From Phytomonas francai (taxonomy: Eukaryota > Euglenozoa > Kinetoplastea > Trypanosomatida > Trypanosomatidae), in contig MJCC01000003.1 of assembly GCA_001766655.1 (NCBI GenBank), positions 1,372,578 to 1,436,577 of the forward strand: 64,000 bases of DNA. The letters run 5' to 3'. The notes beneath the pieces were generated by a model. That model saw nothing but the letters and a program-made list of their open reading frames with translations. It searched no databases and was not told the origin of the DNA. Position numbers and translations under genes: made by a program. Positions 28,678 to 37,700 of this stretch are shown here, one piece after another (the first letter of the stretch is position 1; every line of letters starts with the position of its first letter).

Positions 28678-29388
28678 ATGACGAATCAGTTTTACTATGA
28701 ATTAGAAAAGCAACAACTGGTGGAGCCGCTCAATGATATCGAGGCGTTCCTCAACTGTGCGCGATACAATGACGACGGCGATGTCGAGCTCCTTCAAGAT
28801 TACTTAGACAGAAATATCGAGGATATTGATGCCCGCGATGATCAGGGCCGCACGGCAGTACATATGGCTGCTGCGAACGGCCATATGCAAATCCTAGAAG
28901 TGCTTTTCAGGTTTAATCCACGTCCAGATTTAGCTAATATTGAAGGAAATACTGCGCTTCATTTTGCTGCGCTTAACAACCGTGTCTCTGCGGTCAAGCT
29001 ACTCCTGAGCAAGGGTTGGAGCCCTAACGTGGTGAATATTTTTAACCGCACACCTCTCCATTTGATTCAAGGAAAGGGTTTTGAGGAGGTCGAGACCGTT
29101 CTTTTAAGCCATGATTCTAGTTTGGAGGTTCCTGGAAACGCGATGAGACGCACGGAAGCCGAAGATGAGGTTGCTTCTCAGTGTGAAGAAAACGATGAAA
29201 ATAATCATAATGAGGAAGAAGAAAGCTATATGGCTAATAAATCGCACCTAAGAGAGGTGTTGCCTGGAGTGGACTCGGCCGCAGGTATTACACGTTCGGC
29301 CGAAGCAACTCCAGTGCAAAGATTACCTATGCAGCCTCCCAACAGCGAGTCCTTGCTGGGCTTTTCACGCGTGGATGAGATTGAATAA
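28678..29388 (+). CDS. Ankyrin-repeat protein, YAR1-like
   Basis: Start chosen at the ATG at 28678, which gives 236 residues. The in-frame ATG at 28501 would add 59 residues derived from a pyrimidine tract. Ankyrin repeats cover about 40-125 (DQGRTAVHMAAANGHMQILEVLF, GNTALHFAALNNRVSAVKLLL, FNRTPLH). The protein opens with an acidic helix (DIEAFLNCARYNDDGDVELLQDYL), as in yeast Yar1, a chaperone for ribosomal protein uS3. The C-terminal third is acidic and disordered (ENDENNHNEEEES). The Yar1 link rests on size and layout only. It could equally be an unrelated small ankyrin protein. Ends in TAA. Confidence 0.75.
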   Translation: MTNQFYYELEKQQLVEPLNDIEAFLNCARYNDDGDVELLQDYLDRNIEDIDARDDQGRTAVHMAAANGHMQILEVLFRFNPRPDLANIEGNTALHFAALNNRVSAVKLLLSKGWSPNVVNIFNRTPLHLIQGKGFEEVETVLLSHDSSLEVPGNAMRRTEAEDEVASQCEENDENNHNEEEESYMANKSHLREVLPGVDSAAGITRSAEATPVQRLPMQPPNSESLLGFSRVDEIE

Positions 29389-29802
29389 TGGGGAAGGATA
29401 TTGGAAGGGTGGATATTTTAAGAGGTTTAGCATTCCATTCCATATATTTCTTTTTGATTACATATTTAATACTGCCAGGTGCATACGAGTAAATAAAAAA
29501 TTACATATTGGGGTTTGTCAGTGCTGTTGAATGGCTACTCCGGCTGGTCTTACATTCTGTGAGTTATTGATGCAATTGATTTCCATCTTTCCCTGCGTCC
29601 AATTTCTTTGCCCCCCTTTCAGAGGCTTTATACTTTCTCTATTTTCTGAACATAGGGAGGCGGCCACACTGAATAGCGGAGCTATATATCCCCTATATAT
29701 ATAAATATATATATATATTTATATTTAGGGAGGAGTTCTTTCGTAAATCTGTTTTCCGGGGCTGGCAGCTTTGGGCATTCTGATACAAGGACGTAGAATT
29801 CA
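29389..29802. other. Intergenic with TA-rich hairpin
   Basis: A TA-rich inverted-repeat stretch lies at about 29681-29728. A T/C-rich stretch at about 29580-29640 may be the pyrimidine tract of the next gene. No gene seen. Confidence 0.5.
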
Positions 29803-30819
29803 ATGGAGCCGAGACGTTGGCGCCCGGTATTCTACAACCCCTTTACGGAAAGCCTTCAACGTACCAAATATAAGCCCCTGTATCGTGGCTTTTTCCGATC
29901 CCTCCCGCTTCATGTCTGGGGGTTGTCTGATATTTGCAAGATTCTCGGATACGCAGCCCAAAAGCCATCGCTTTTTGGGTTTCCTGACGAACCCACCTGC
30001 ATTGTCAATACTGCATACTTTATCCCCTCTCATCGTAGTCTGAACCGTGGCGTCTTTGCCTTTGGGTCGGAGCGGGGCTGTAAGAGCATTATCGTCCCCG
30101 CGTCCTGCAGCGGCAGTCCATTCGATGCGCTGGATGCGAAGTTGATTGAGCCGCTCTTTCGTTGGAACCCCGGGGTGAAGTACCTCTATTTATCGCAACA
30201 TTGTCAGCCCATGGCCGCGTATTTGGTGCCGCATCTCACAAAATGCCACCAACTTAAGGAGATCACTCTTGAAGGTTGGAATGATGCCGTGGCGATTCAT
30301 CGTGTGGTTATGGCATGTAAACAAGTCGACGTACTCGAGACTTTTAGCCTGGACGACCCGCCGCGGGATTGGCAGAACGAGCTTTCTGTGCAGGCCCTCA
30401 CGACGTTGATCGAGATGCACCCGAAGTTGCGTGCGGTAAAGTCGTACCGACTCTTTCTGAGCGATTGGCACCAGGCCACGCAGTTTTCGCGCTGTAAACA
30501 CAACGTTGCGCTCGTGGTCTACACCTGCGATTACGTGCTGTTTCACTATTTTGTCTTCCTTGCCTTCCTCTGCCTGCCGGTGTACATCAGCTATCGCATT
30601 GTCCGTCGTTGTTGTAGTGGTTGGCTAAGCGAGAGTTATACCCAGTTCTGGTCTCTTGTGGCTTGTCTGTGCACATTGATTGGCTTGGTTACGATCGACA
30701 CGCTCATGCGGAGGTCCTGGGGGTGGGGCTGGGTACACCTACAGAAGTATGTTCTCCTAGCCCGGCGGCGTTTGGATCTCCTCAGGAGCTCTCGCCAAAC
30801 AGCCCTTGTAAAGGTATGA
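29803..30819 (+). CDS. Hypothetical protein with two C-terminal transmembrane segments
   Basis: The 338-residue product starts at an ATG shortly after an AT-rich acceptor region. The N-terminal ~235 residues are soluble-looking, with a leucine-rich-like stretch (KYLYLSQHCQPMAAYLVPHL, CHQLKEITLEGWNDAVAIHR). Two hydrophobic segments follow at about 250-270 (FHYFVFLAFLCLPVYISY) and 288-305 (WSLVACLCTLIGLVTIDTL), separated by a short RIVRRCCSG loop. The C-terminus is basic. I do not recognise the family. A tail-anchored, double-spanning membrane protein of mitochondrion or ER is possible. Ends in TGA. Confidence 0.6.
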   Translation: MEPRRWRPVFYNPFTESLQRTKYKPLYRGFFRSLPLHVWGLSDICKILGYAAQKPSLFGFPDEPTCIVNTAYFIPSHRSLNRGVFAFGSERGCKSIIVPASCSGSPFDALDAKLIEPLFRWNPGVKYLYLSQHCQPMAAYLVPHLTKCHQLKEITLEGWNDAVAIHRVVMACKQVDVLETFSLDDPPRDWQNELSVQALTTLIEMHPKLRAVKSYRLFLSDWHQATQFSRCKHNVALVVYTCDYVLFHYFVFLAFLCLPVYISYRIVRRCCSGWLSESYTQFWSLVACLCTLIGLVTIDTLMRRSWGWGWVHLQKYVLLARRRLDLLRSSRQTALVKV

Positions 30820-31170
30820 GGGCTTGCCATGGGTGCCGAAGGAAGGGTTTCCTTGTGCTGTGCGAAGCTTTTGCTTTCGTTGCCCTGTTATTTTTTTTCA
30901 GCTTCTTACCGTGTATCTCACGCATCCGTTGTATGATTTACCCTTTTTCCCATTTCCACCCCCACTGCGAGTAATAAAGACCTAACGAATGCGTACCTAA
31001 TGCTCTTTCACTATTGCGCATCGAAGCAGAAGGGGCTGGTTTTGCCCCAAGACGCGTCCGCATCCTTCTCCCAGCGTTTTCTTCTTTTGAGTTTTGATCT
31101 TACGCTTCCGCGCGTTGGTTTTATTAAGGAAGGGTATATCTGTCTACTTACGTACATCTAAAAGGGTTGG
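30820..31170. other. Intergenic
   Basis: T/C-rich around 30885-30960. No gene seen. The next coding region begins sharply GC-rich at 31171. Confidence 0.45.
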
Positions 31171-32141
31171 ATGACGACGGCGGCGAGTATGGAGTCCAAT
31201 TTTATGCTCGAGACCGGCCACACCGCGCCCGTCGTCGACGTCGCCGTCGACGCCGACGGCAAGCGCCTGGCGACGGCGGGCGAGGACGGGACGATTCGTC
31301 TGTACGCGTTCGCGGCGGGGGGCCCCGGGTGCTGGGCCTTCGCCGGCGCGCTCGCGGCGGGGGGCGGGGGGGCGACCTGCCTCGCGTGGGCCCCCCCGGN
31401 NNNNNNNNNNNNNNNNNNNNNNNNNNNNNNNNNNNNNNNNNNNNNNNNNNNNNNNNNNNNNNNNNNNNNNNNNNNNNNNNNNNNNNNNNNNNNNNNNNNN
31501 NNNNNNNNNNNNNNNNNNNNNNNNNNNNNNNNNNNNNNNNNNNNNNNNNNNNNNNNNNNNNNNNNNNNNNNNNNNNNNNNNNNNNNNNNNNNNNNNNNNN
31601 NNNNNNNNNNNNNNNNNNNNNNNNNNNNNNNNNNNNNNNNNNNNNNNNNNNNNNNNNNNNNNNNNNNNNNNNNNNNNNNNNNNNNNNNNNNNNNNNNNNN
31701 NNNNNNNNNNNNNNNNNNNNNNNNNNNNNNNNNNNNNNNNNNNNNNNNNNNNNNNNNNNNNNNNNNNNNNNNNNNNNNNNNNNNNNNNNNNNNNNNNNNN
31801 NNNNNNNNNNNNNNNNNNNNNNNNNNNNNNNNNNNNNNNNNNNNNNNNNNNNNNNNNNNNNNNNNNNNNNNNNNNNNNNNNNNNNNNNNNNNNNNNNNNN
31901 NNNNTACCTCGCGGCGGGCTCGGAGGAGGGGTGGGTCGCGGTGTGGGCGCAGGACGCCCCGGGCGCGCCCTGGCGCGCGGCGCTGCTCCCCCGCCAGCCC
32001 GCCGCCGTCACCCGCCTCTCCTGGTCGCAGGTCGGGACCTTCCTGCTCGTCTCCTGCGCGGACGGCACCGCCGCCCTCTGGCGCGAGACCCCCGCGGGCG
32101 CGTGGGAGAAGACCAGCGAGATCGCGTGCCCCGGCCCATGA
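31171..32141 (+). CDS. SEC13: SEC13 WD40 protein, interrupted by an assembly gap
   Basis: Sequence survives on both sides of a run of N (31400-31904). The left part begins MTTAASMESNFMLETGHTAP and contains a first WD-type repeat with LATAGEDGTIRLYAF. The right part (from 31905) contains EEGWVAVWAQDAP, AAVTRLSWSQVGTFLLVS and DGTAALWRETPAGAWEK, ending in TGA. This matches the C-terminal blades of SEC13 (VFIW, VSWS, VTLWKE), and 76 + 79 residues plus ~168 hidden ones would give ~323, the usual SEC13 length. SEC13 works in COPII coats and the nuclear pore Y complex. The two sides lie in different frames relative to the N count (506 or 503 bases would fit), so the gap length is approximate. Extremely GC-rich. 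Confidence 0.85.
31400..31904. other. Assembly gap (505 N)
   Basis: A run of N that hides the middle of the SEC13 gene. The true length is unknown and is not consistent with an in-frame 505 bases. The flanks are very GC-rich, which probably caused poor coverage. Confidence 1.
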
Positions 32142-32472
32142 GCCGCGGGGCCTGCGGGGGGGGGGAGGGAGGAGGGGGATCCCATTAGCTATCGTGTGAC
32201 GCTGTTGGTGTCTTGCCTAGGAGAGAACTTTGAAGGGGGGGGGGGGTCTCAGCGAGGGTTTCAGGGTTTGGCTATGACATGGGATCACTCTTATTCGAAT
32301 CGCATTCCCCTCTCCTACACTTTCTTCAATCATCTGCATTTAAGGTTTACTTGGATAATCATAGGGTTTTATATGGGTAGTCGGAAATTTTATTAAATTG
32401 CTAGACCGTATTTAACATCAACTTGTACAAAAGATCTAGTGCCGTTGAAGGCCTATTTTTTCCCCTCCAGAC
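32142..32472. promoter_or_regulatory. Intergenic with trans-splice acceptor for V-ATPase e gene
   Basis: A run of 12 G lies at 32235-32246. The pyrimidine tract at about 32452-32468 ends in AG at 32469-32470, only two bases before the ATG at 32473, so if that AG is used the leader would sit almost directly on the start codon. Confidence 0.5.
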
Positions 32473-32688
32473 ATGGGTCTTTTCCTGGGAACCTTGCTGT
32501 ATGTGGTTTTTGCGCTTATCGGCGTGTTTACAGCTCCCATATGGTCACGCACCCAAGCCGAGTTAATACGTGTTCTTTGGGTTTTGACAACCTTTTGTTG
32601 TTGGCTGTCCTGGGCCCTCATTTACATGGCTCAGATGAACCCCATACAGCTTCCGGCTCGTGCTATCAAGGCTGGGCAAAGTATCTAA
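32473..32688 (+). CDS. V-type H+-ATPase subunit e (Vma9/ATP6V0E)
   Basis: A 71-residue, highly hydrophobic protein with two transmembrane segments (about 3-21 and 34-54) and a short hydrophilic tail. The pattern FLGTLLYVVFALIGVFTAPIW followed by WVLTTFCCWLSWALIYMAQMNP matches Vo subunit e, including the conserved aromatic and the (A/L)Q(L/M)NP motif near the second membrane helix. Subunit e belongs to the membrane sector of the proton pump that acidifies endosomes, Golgi and acidocalcisome-type compartments. Length equals the family's usual 70-80 residues, so the small size is genuine. Confidence 0.85.
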   Translation: MGLFLGTLLYVVFALIGVFTAPIWSRTQAELIRVLWVLTTFCCWLSWALIYMAQMNPIQLPARAIKAGQSI

Positions 32689-33189
32689 ATCTTTTAGGAT
32701 GGAAACTATGTTGAGATGATTAGATGGATATGCGCATATCCATCTATCTATATCTATGGATGCACACAAGTGAATTGGCAAACATATCGGGAGGGACCAT
32801 TTTCAGAGTGAGAATTCTGAGATTTTTATATTCGCGTGGGATAAAAACCTTTGCATTCTAACGATCAAATATGTGCTTTATTAACAAGGGCGACATGTTC
32901 TTGGACATTTTATTTCATAAGTCCCCTCCTCCCATCCCTTATCAATCTTTCATTTTCTTATTTATACAACAAAACGTTCGTTTTCCCATCTTTAAATTCA
33001 TTAATTTATCAATATAGTTCTTGTAGTGATCCATAGTTTTATTATTACTATTATTCATTTGGCTATTTAGTCAAGGTTTTTGCCATCTCTTCCTTTCCTT
33101 TTGCCTGTTTCCAACACCCAACTTCACGTTTTTGTGTCTTACGGCTACACCCTTCCTTTGGTGCCCCTTCTCGCTGCGTAGCGCCCAAG
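32689..33189. other. Intergenic, AT-rich
   Basis: It contains a short inverted repeat around 32722-32762 (CATCCATC/GATGGATG type) and a T/C-rich tract at about 33080-33118 fit for trans-splicing of the ERD2 gene. No gene seen. Confidence 0.55.
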
Positions 33190-33852
33190 ATGTCCTTTCT
33201 GAGAGTTTTCGCTGATATGCTGCACCTCGCAGCGATTGTGATACTCCTCCTGAAGATGCTGCGTCAGCGTTCGTCCGCGGGCATCTCGCTCAAGTCCATG
33301 ACACTGTTCGCGTTGGTTTTTATCACACGTTATTTGGATCTTTTTTTAAGAATGTACTCGCTATACAACACCGTAATGAAGGTTTTTTTTATCGCCACTT
33401 CATGCCATATTTGTTTTCTCATGAAGTTCAGGAGCCCTTGGAAGGCAACTTACGACCGAGAGAATGACACATTCCGTATTCGCTACCTAATTGTTCCTTG
33501 CATGATCCTAGCACTGCTCATCCACCCTGGCCCAGTAAAGGGGCACTGGCTTCTAGAGGTGCTGTGGGCGTTTTCGCAGTATTTGGAAGCAGTGGCTATT
33601 TTGCCTCAAATTTTCCTGCTGGAATACACGGAACGATATGACGCCTTGACTTCACACTACTTATTTTGCTTGGGTGCGTACCGTATGTTTTATTTAATAC
33701 ATTGGATTGTTCGGTACATTGTGTACCGCCGAATTAATATGATTTCGGTCGTCTCTGGGCTCGTTCAGTCACTAATGTACTTAGACTTTTTTTACCACTA
33801 CATCACCCAGGTTGTCCGACGTGCGAAGCAAAACTATGATTTAGCTCACTGA
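33190..33852 (+). CDS. ERD2: ER lumen protein retaining receptor (KDEL receptor, ERD2)
   Basis: The 220-residue protein has seven hydrophobic segments and matches the family closely. Arg5 is in the opening helix, and RYLDL at 47-51 matches the ligand-binding TRYLDL core. ATYDRENDTFRIRYLIVP, YLEAVAILPQIFLLEYTERYDALTSHYLFCLGAYR and YLDFFYHYIT follow the family order. The length is the family's (about 210-220). It returns escaped ER-resident proteins from Golgi to ER by binding their C-terminal tetrapeptide (KDEL or a relative). Start and end need no adjustment. Ends in TGA. Confidence 0.95.
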   Translation: MSFLRVFADMLHLAAIVILLLKMLRQRSSAGISLKSMTLFALVFITRYLDLFLRMYSLYNTVMKVFFIATSCHICFLMKFRSPWKATYDRENDTFRIRYLIVPCMILALLIHPGPVKGHWLLEVLWAFSQYLEAVAILPQIFLLEYTERYDALTSHYLFCLGAYRMFYLIHWIVRYIVYRRINMISVVSGLVQSLMYLDFFYHYITQVVRRAKQNYDLAH

Positions 33853-34200
33853 GCAGTGTATTATAGAAATGAAATGGATGCAGATGGGGGGTTATATTGT
33901 TGATTTCAACAGCATTATCTATAAATCTATGTCATATCTAACATGGTGAATCATCAACTGACAGGTAAGGGAAAGTGAGGGAGAGAGGAGGTGTGGCTGA
34001 GCATAAAGGAGGAATAGATGCCTTTTGAGCAAAAATACTACTTTGGGTTTTGTAGAGTGTCATGATGTTATTGAAGGAGAGGGAAAGGAAAAGGAGCACC
34101 CCTTCCCGCGGGGGTTTTGATTGATGTAGCCTGAAGCGTCACGTCGCGTCGCGCAGGCAGCACTGAAGGACCATTGCGAGGGAAACTACCATCACCGGAA

Positions 34201-34347
34201 ATGAAGCTCTTCCCCCGCCGTAGCCAGAGCGCCTGGCATTCTAACCTGGAAAATGAAACCGACTACCTAGTTAAAGCTAAAAGGGTTGATCGCTGGGTTG
34301 AGGAGGAGAGACACACTCAGGAGGTTTCTTTGTTAAGGAGCAAATAA
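34201..34347 (+). CDS. Possible small protein, 48 residues
   Basis: The ATG at 34201 opens 48 codons ending in TAA at 34345-34347. The product starts MKLFPRRSQSAWHSNLE and continues with a charged helical-looking stretch (YLVKAKRVDRWVEEERHTQE). The patch is richer in G and C than the UTR sequence around it, as in other coding blocks here. Upstream the same frame stays free of TAA and TAG back to an ATG at 34018 but is broken by three TGA (34063, 34072, 34132). It could be a genuine short protein between the ERD2 and ULK4 genes, the remnant of a longer gene, or chance. No family recognised. Confidence 0.4.
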   Translation: MKLFPRRSQSAWHSNLENETDYLVKAKRVDRWVEEERHTQEVSLLRSK

Positions 34348-34490
34348 AATACTCGAGGTAGGATATTGATTTCTCAAATTAAGGTGTATATAACCTGAGC
34401 GCAATAATAGGGAGTCACCATTTATGTATGAAACTAGATTCTTCAATTTTTTTTTTTGCGAAATACTTTTTCTTTTATCACTGACTGGTG

Positions 34491-34537
34491 GTATATCTAT
34501 ATCTATATCTATATATAGATAGATATAGATATATATG
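34491..34537. repeat. Imperfect inverted repeat of TATATC units
   Basis: Repeats of TATATC are followed by repeats of GATATA, so the strand can fold back on itself with a few offset bases. It lies upstream of the ULK4 gene and may simply be microsatellite expansion. Confidence 0.7.
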
Positions 34538-34770
34538 GTGATCTTGTCTGAGCTCTTACTATTATATTATAATTGCTTCAACTCTTCTTTAGTATTTTCA
34601 TAGAAACATGGCTGCTTTTTTTTTTAGGAGAAAATATAGATCTCTCTAAAATAGTGTCTTTTGGCTTTCGATAGGGTTAATTTTTTAAAAAAGGAAAAGG
34701 TGCCTTCACAGAGCCTTTTTCATTGTAAGAGGCCTCAATCTACTAGATTAATCTAAACACGGTCAATTAA

Positions 34771-37700
34771 ATGAACGAGTATAAACTAATTGAAGAGATA
34801 GGAAGGGATGCATTGGGTTGTGTATACAAGGCTCGAAAATATCAGACGCTTGATTTCTATGCGATTCACTCAATCGATAAATCCATGAGGCAGCGTGTCC
34901 TAAACAATGTTAGAGTACTCAAAGTTCTACACCATCCGAACGTTATTCGTTTACATGGATGGCATGAGACGGCAAACCATTTTTGGGTGATCAAAGATCT
35001 TTGCATTAGTGGTAATTTACAGAGTATTCTGCAGCCTAACTGTCCGATGAAGCGTGAGAGCGTGCGGCTCTTGGGAAGCGACGTTTGCGCTGGGCTTTTT
35101 TATACGCACACGAAGGGGCTTCTCCACCGCAATTTGAAGCCCTCGAGTCTGTTTATGAATGCCACTGCCTCGCTTGTGCTCAGTGACTTCGACTTAGCTT
35201 GCCCAGTGCAGGAAGCGGGGAATTGCCCGTTGATTGGAACCCCACCGTACATCGCGCCGGAACTTTTGATGTTTTCCGCAGAAAACGCGCCGTCGATCGC
35301 GTCGGATCTGTGGTCATTGGGATGTGTTTTATACGAGATGGCGTCTGGAGAACCACCTTTCAAAGGAAAGGATTTGAAGGAGCTTCTGACAAACGTTTTT
35401 ACAAAGCCAGTAAACCCAATCGAAGGCTTAGATGAGGATTTCAATGGGCTTATTATTCATCTGCTAGAGAAAAATCCGATACGCCGTGCGACTTGGAAGA
35501 ATGTGCTGTCGTGTAAGTTTTGGGGATGCGCTCTTGAGGGTTTAAGCTTCGATATGCTGCTAGAGTGTTCGTGGATGAAGAGCTCCATTGAAGATCTAGA
35601 AGCCAAGGAAGAAATGCCATGGTCGGAGGCTATTGTACGCGCAGCGGTGAGGCGTGTGGTGAAGGCAACATCTGGCAATTGTTGCTCCACCTCTTCATCT
35701 ACTCGTGGCGGCGTTGATTCGCCGCGAGATTGGGTTTGCACTGCGAAAGAGCTAAACTTCTCGCCGGATATGTCTAAAGGGGCAGAGGTTTTAGTTTCCC
35801 ATAGGGTTTGCTCTGCGGGGGAGAGCCAAAAGGAAAAGGCCCACAGTACGGTGTTTGGGACACGACAAAGTGCTGCGTCCTGTGACTTGGTCAATTCAAA
35901 CTACCATCCTCCCAACATAATTCAATCTATAAGCGATGCACGTCTAACCATTTACCGTGCGGATTATTCCGCATCGTGTAGCCAACGACGCACAGATGGC
36001 GCATACGGGACTTTTAAATCGAGCGACTTTTTAATTCACACTCCATTAGACGAGCAATCTTCCGGTGTTATCCGCTGTATTCCCATATTAGATCTTATAT
36101 GGTGCGCGTCGGACGCCAACGTCCGGCCGCTCTGGAGGAATAGAAATATCGGGCACACGAGGGAGATAACTTTCAAAACGTCTAGGATACCTTTTCAAGT
36201 GTATGAATTGGATACCTTAGCTAAGTTAAGTGAGCACGACTTCGAATCCTTTATGAAATGCATTTACACCTCTCTTTCTTGCCAACATGGCACAGATGAG
36301 CAGAAGGACGACATTCTAAAGTATTTGGAAAGAATTATAAATGGACCTGTACTATCCAATCGTTTTGCAAACAGCTCCATTATGGTACTGTGTGTGAAGA
36401 TGGCAGGATCACAGCATCTCTCTCTTTCTTGTAGGGTACAGGCCGCATCGCTGTCTGGGCAGCTCGTTCGCCATGCAAGCTATATTTCAAGCGATCTCAT
36501 CAAGACAAGTATTCTCCCGCAATTACTGCTCTGCTTTCCGACTGAGCCCAATCTTATCGTCAAATGCAAACTGGTTATGTGTATTGGTGAATTAATTTAC
36601 TACGTCGCCGCCCAAAAGGGACATGTGTGTGCAGAGTGGGAGGAAGTCGAAGAGGATGTGCGTGCGGTATTTACATTGGCCTTGGAAACAGAGGATCCCT
36701 TGATTCTACATTCCGCCGTCAAAGCTATCGAGAACCTTTCCGCGAACTCTGAAAAGTGCACTCTATTTTGCTCGAAAAGTATCATCGAGCGCTTGCTTGC
36801 TGTATATGCCTTAGACTCTAGTCATAGCCGACGTATGCGCACGAGTGCTCTCTCCGCTGCTTCGCGATTGGCTACACTAAAAGACGAACTCATTCCTGCA
36901 CTCCTCGCTGATCAAAATCTGCGAATAGATACTACATACGCGGAGTTGGTAGAGCATTCACCAACACCTCGCTGTGTGCAGGTACTTCTTTCCTTCATTA
37001 ACCATATTTTTCTGAAGGCAATGGTTTCCTTAGGGAATCCGTTTGCGTTGGTGTGGACTACTTTGGCTAGATCGTCGGGCGCTGCCGTTCCGCTTACCTT
37101 TTCACTTTCCCGGGAGAACGCAGAGGATATTATTAACATCGTGATGAAGGTAAAAGACAACACAATCTGTCGTTTGTGCAATGACCCGAGGCGTGTTTCA
37201 GCTACCATTGCCGCCAAGGTAGTTCTGTTTATGCTACTGCTAGGCTGCTTTAGCGGGCGTGTTTTCTCCGAAACTTGCACTCTCCACCAGCTTGAGTTCA
37301 TTGCCAATTTTATCGGAGAGAAGGATTGTTATTTTCAACGGTGCGTATCTGCCTTTTTAACCTTTCTTAGCATTTACGTATCCACAAAGCTGAGCTCAAT
37401 AGCGCGGTGTGTATCGCCCACCACGACACCTCTCTACATTACCTCAATGCAGAATATATTTAGTTCGATAATATTGTTAAAATCGATTCCCTTACGACTC
37501 GATGCCTTTGAAAGCCTGAGGAAGTGCTTGAAGGAGGCTGTGGGCAACCCCTTGTATAGTCCCTATGAAGAGAATTTCGATGCACTAGCATTAGATTTAG
37601 TTCGGCAAGCCGAGACGATTGTTGAGCACCGCGAGGCTATTTTTTCCACTTTAGTTCCGCATTATATCGAGGCATTTAAAAAAGGCGCGAGAGAACGACG

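Larger units (their letters stand above)
33853..34770. other. Intergenic, 0.9 kb, with hairpin repeat and short ORF
   Basis: It holds the small ORF at 34201-34347 (listed separately) and a CTATAT/ATATAG imperfect inverted repeat at about 34491-34537. A T-rich tract follows before the ULK4 gene. The stretch 34100-34260 is more GC-rich than its surroundings. Confidence 0.5.
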
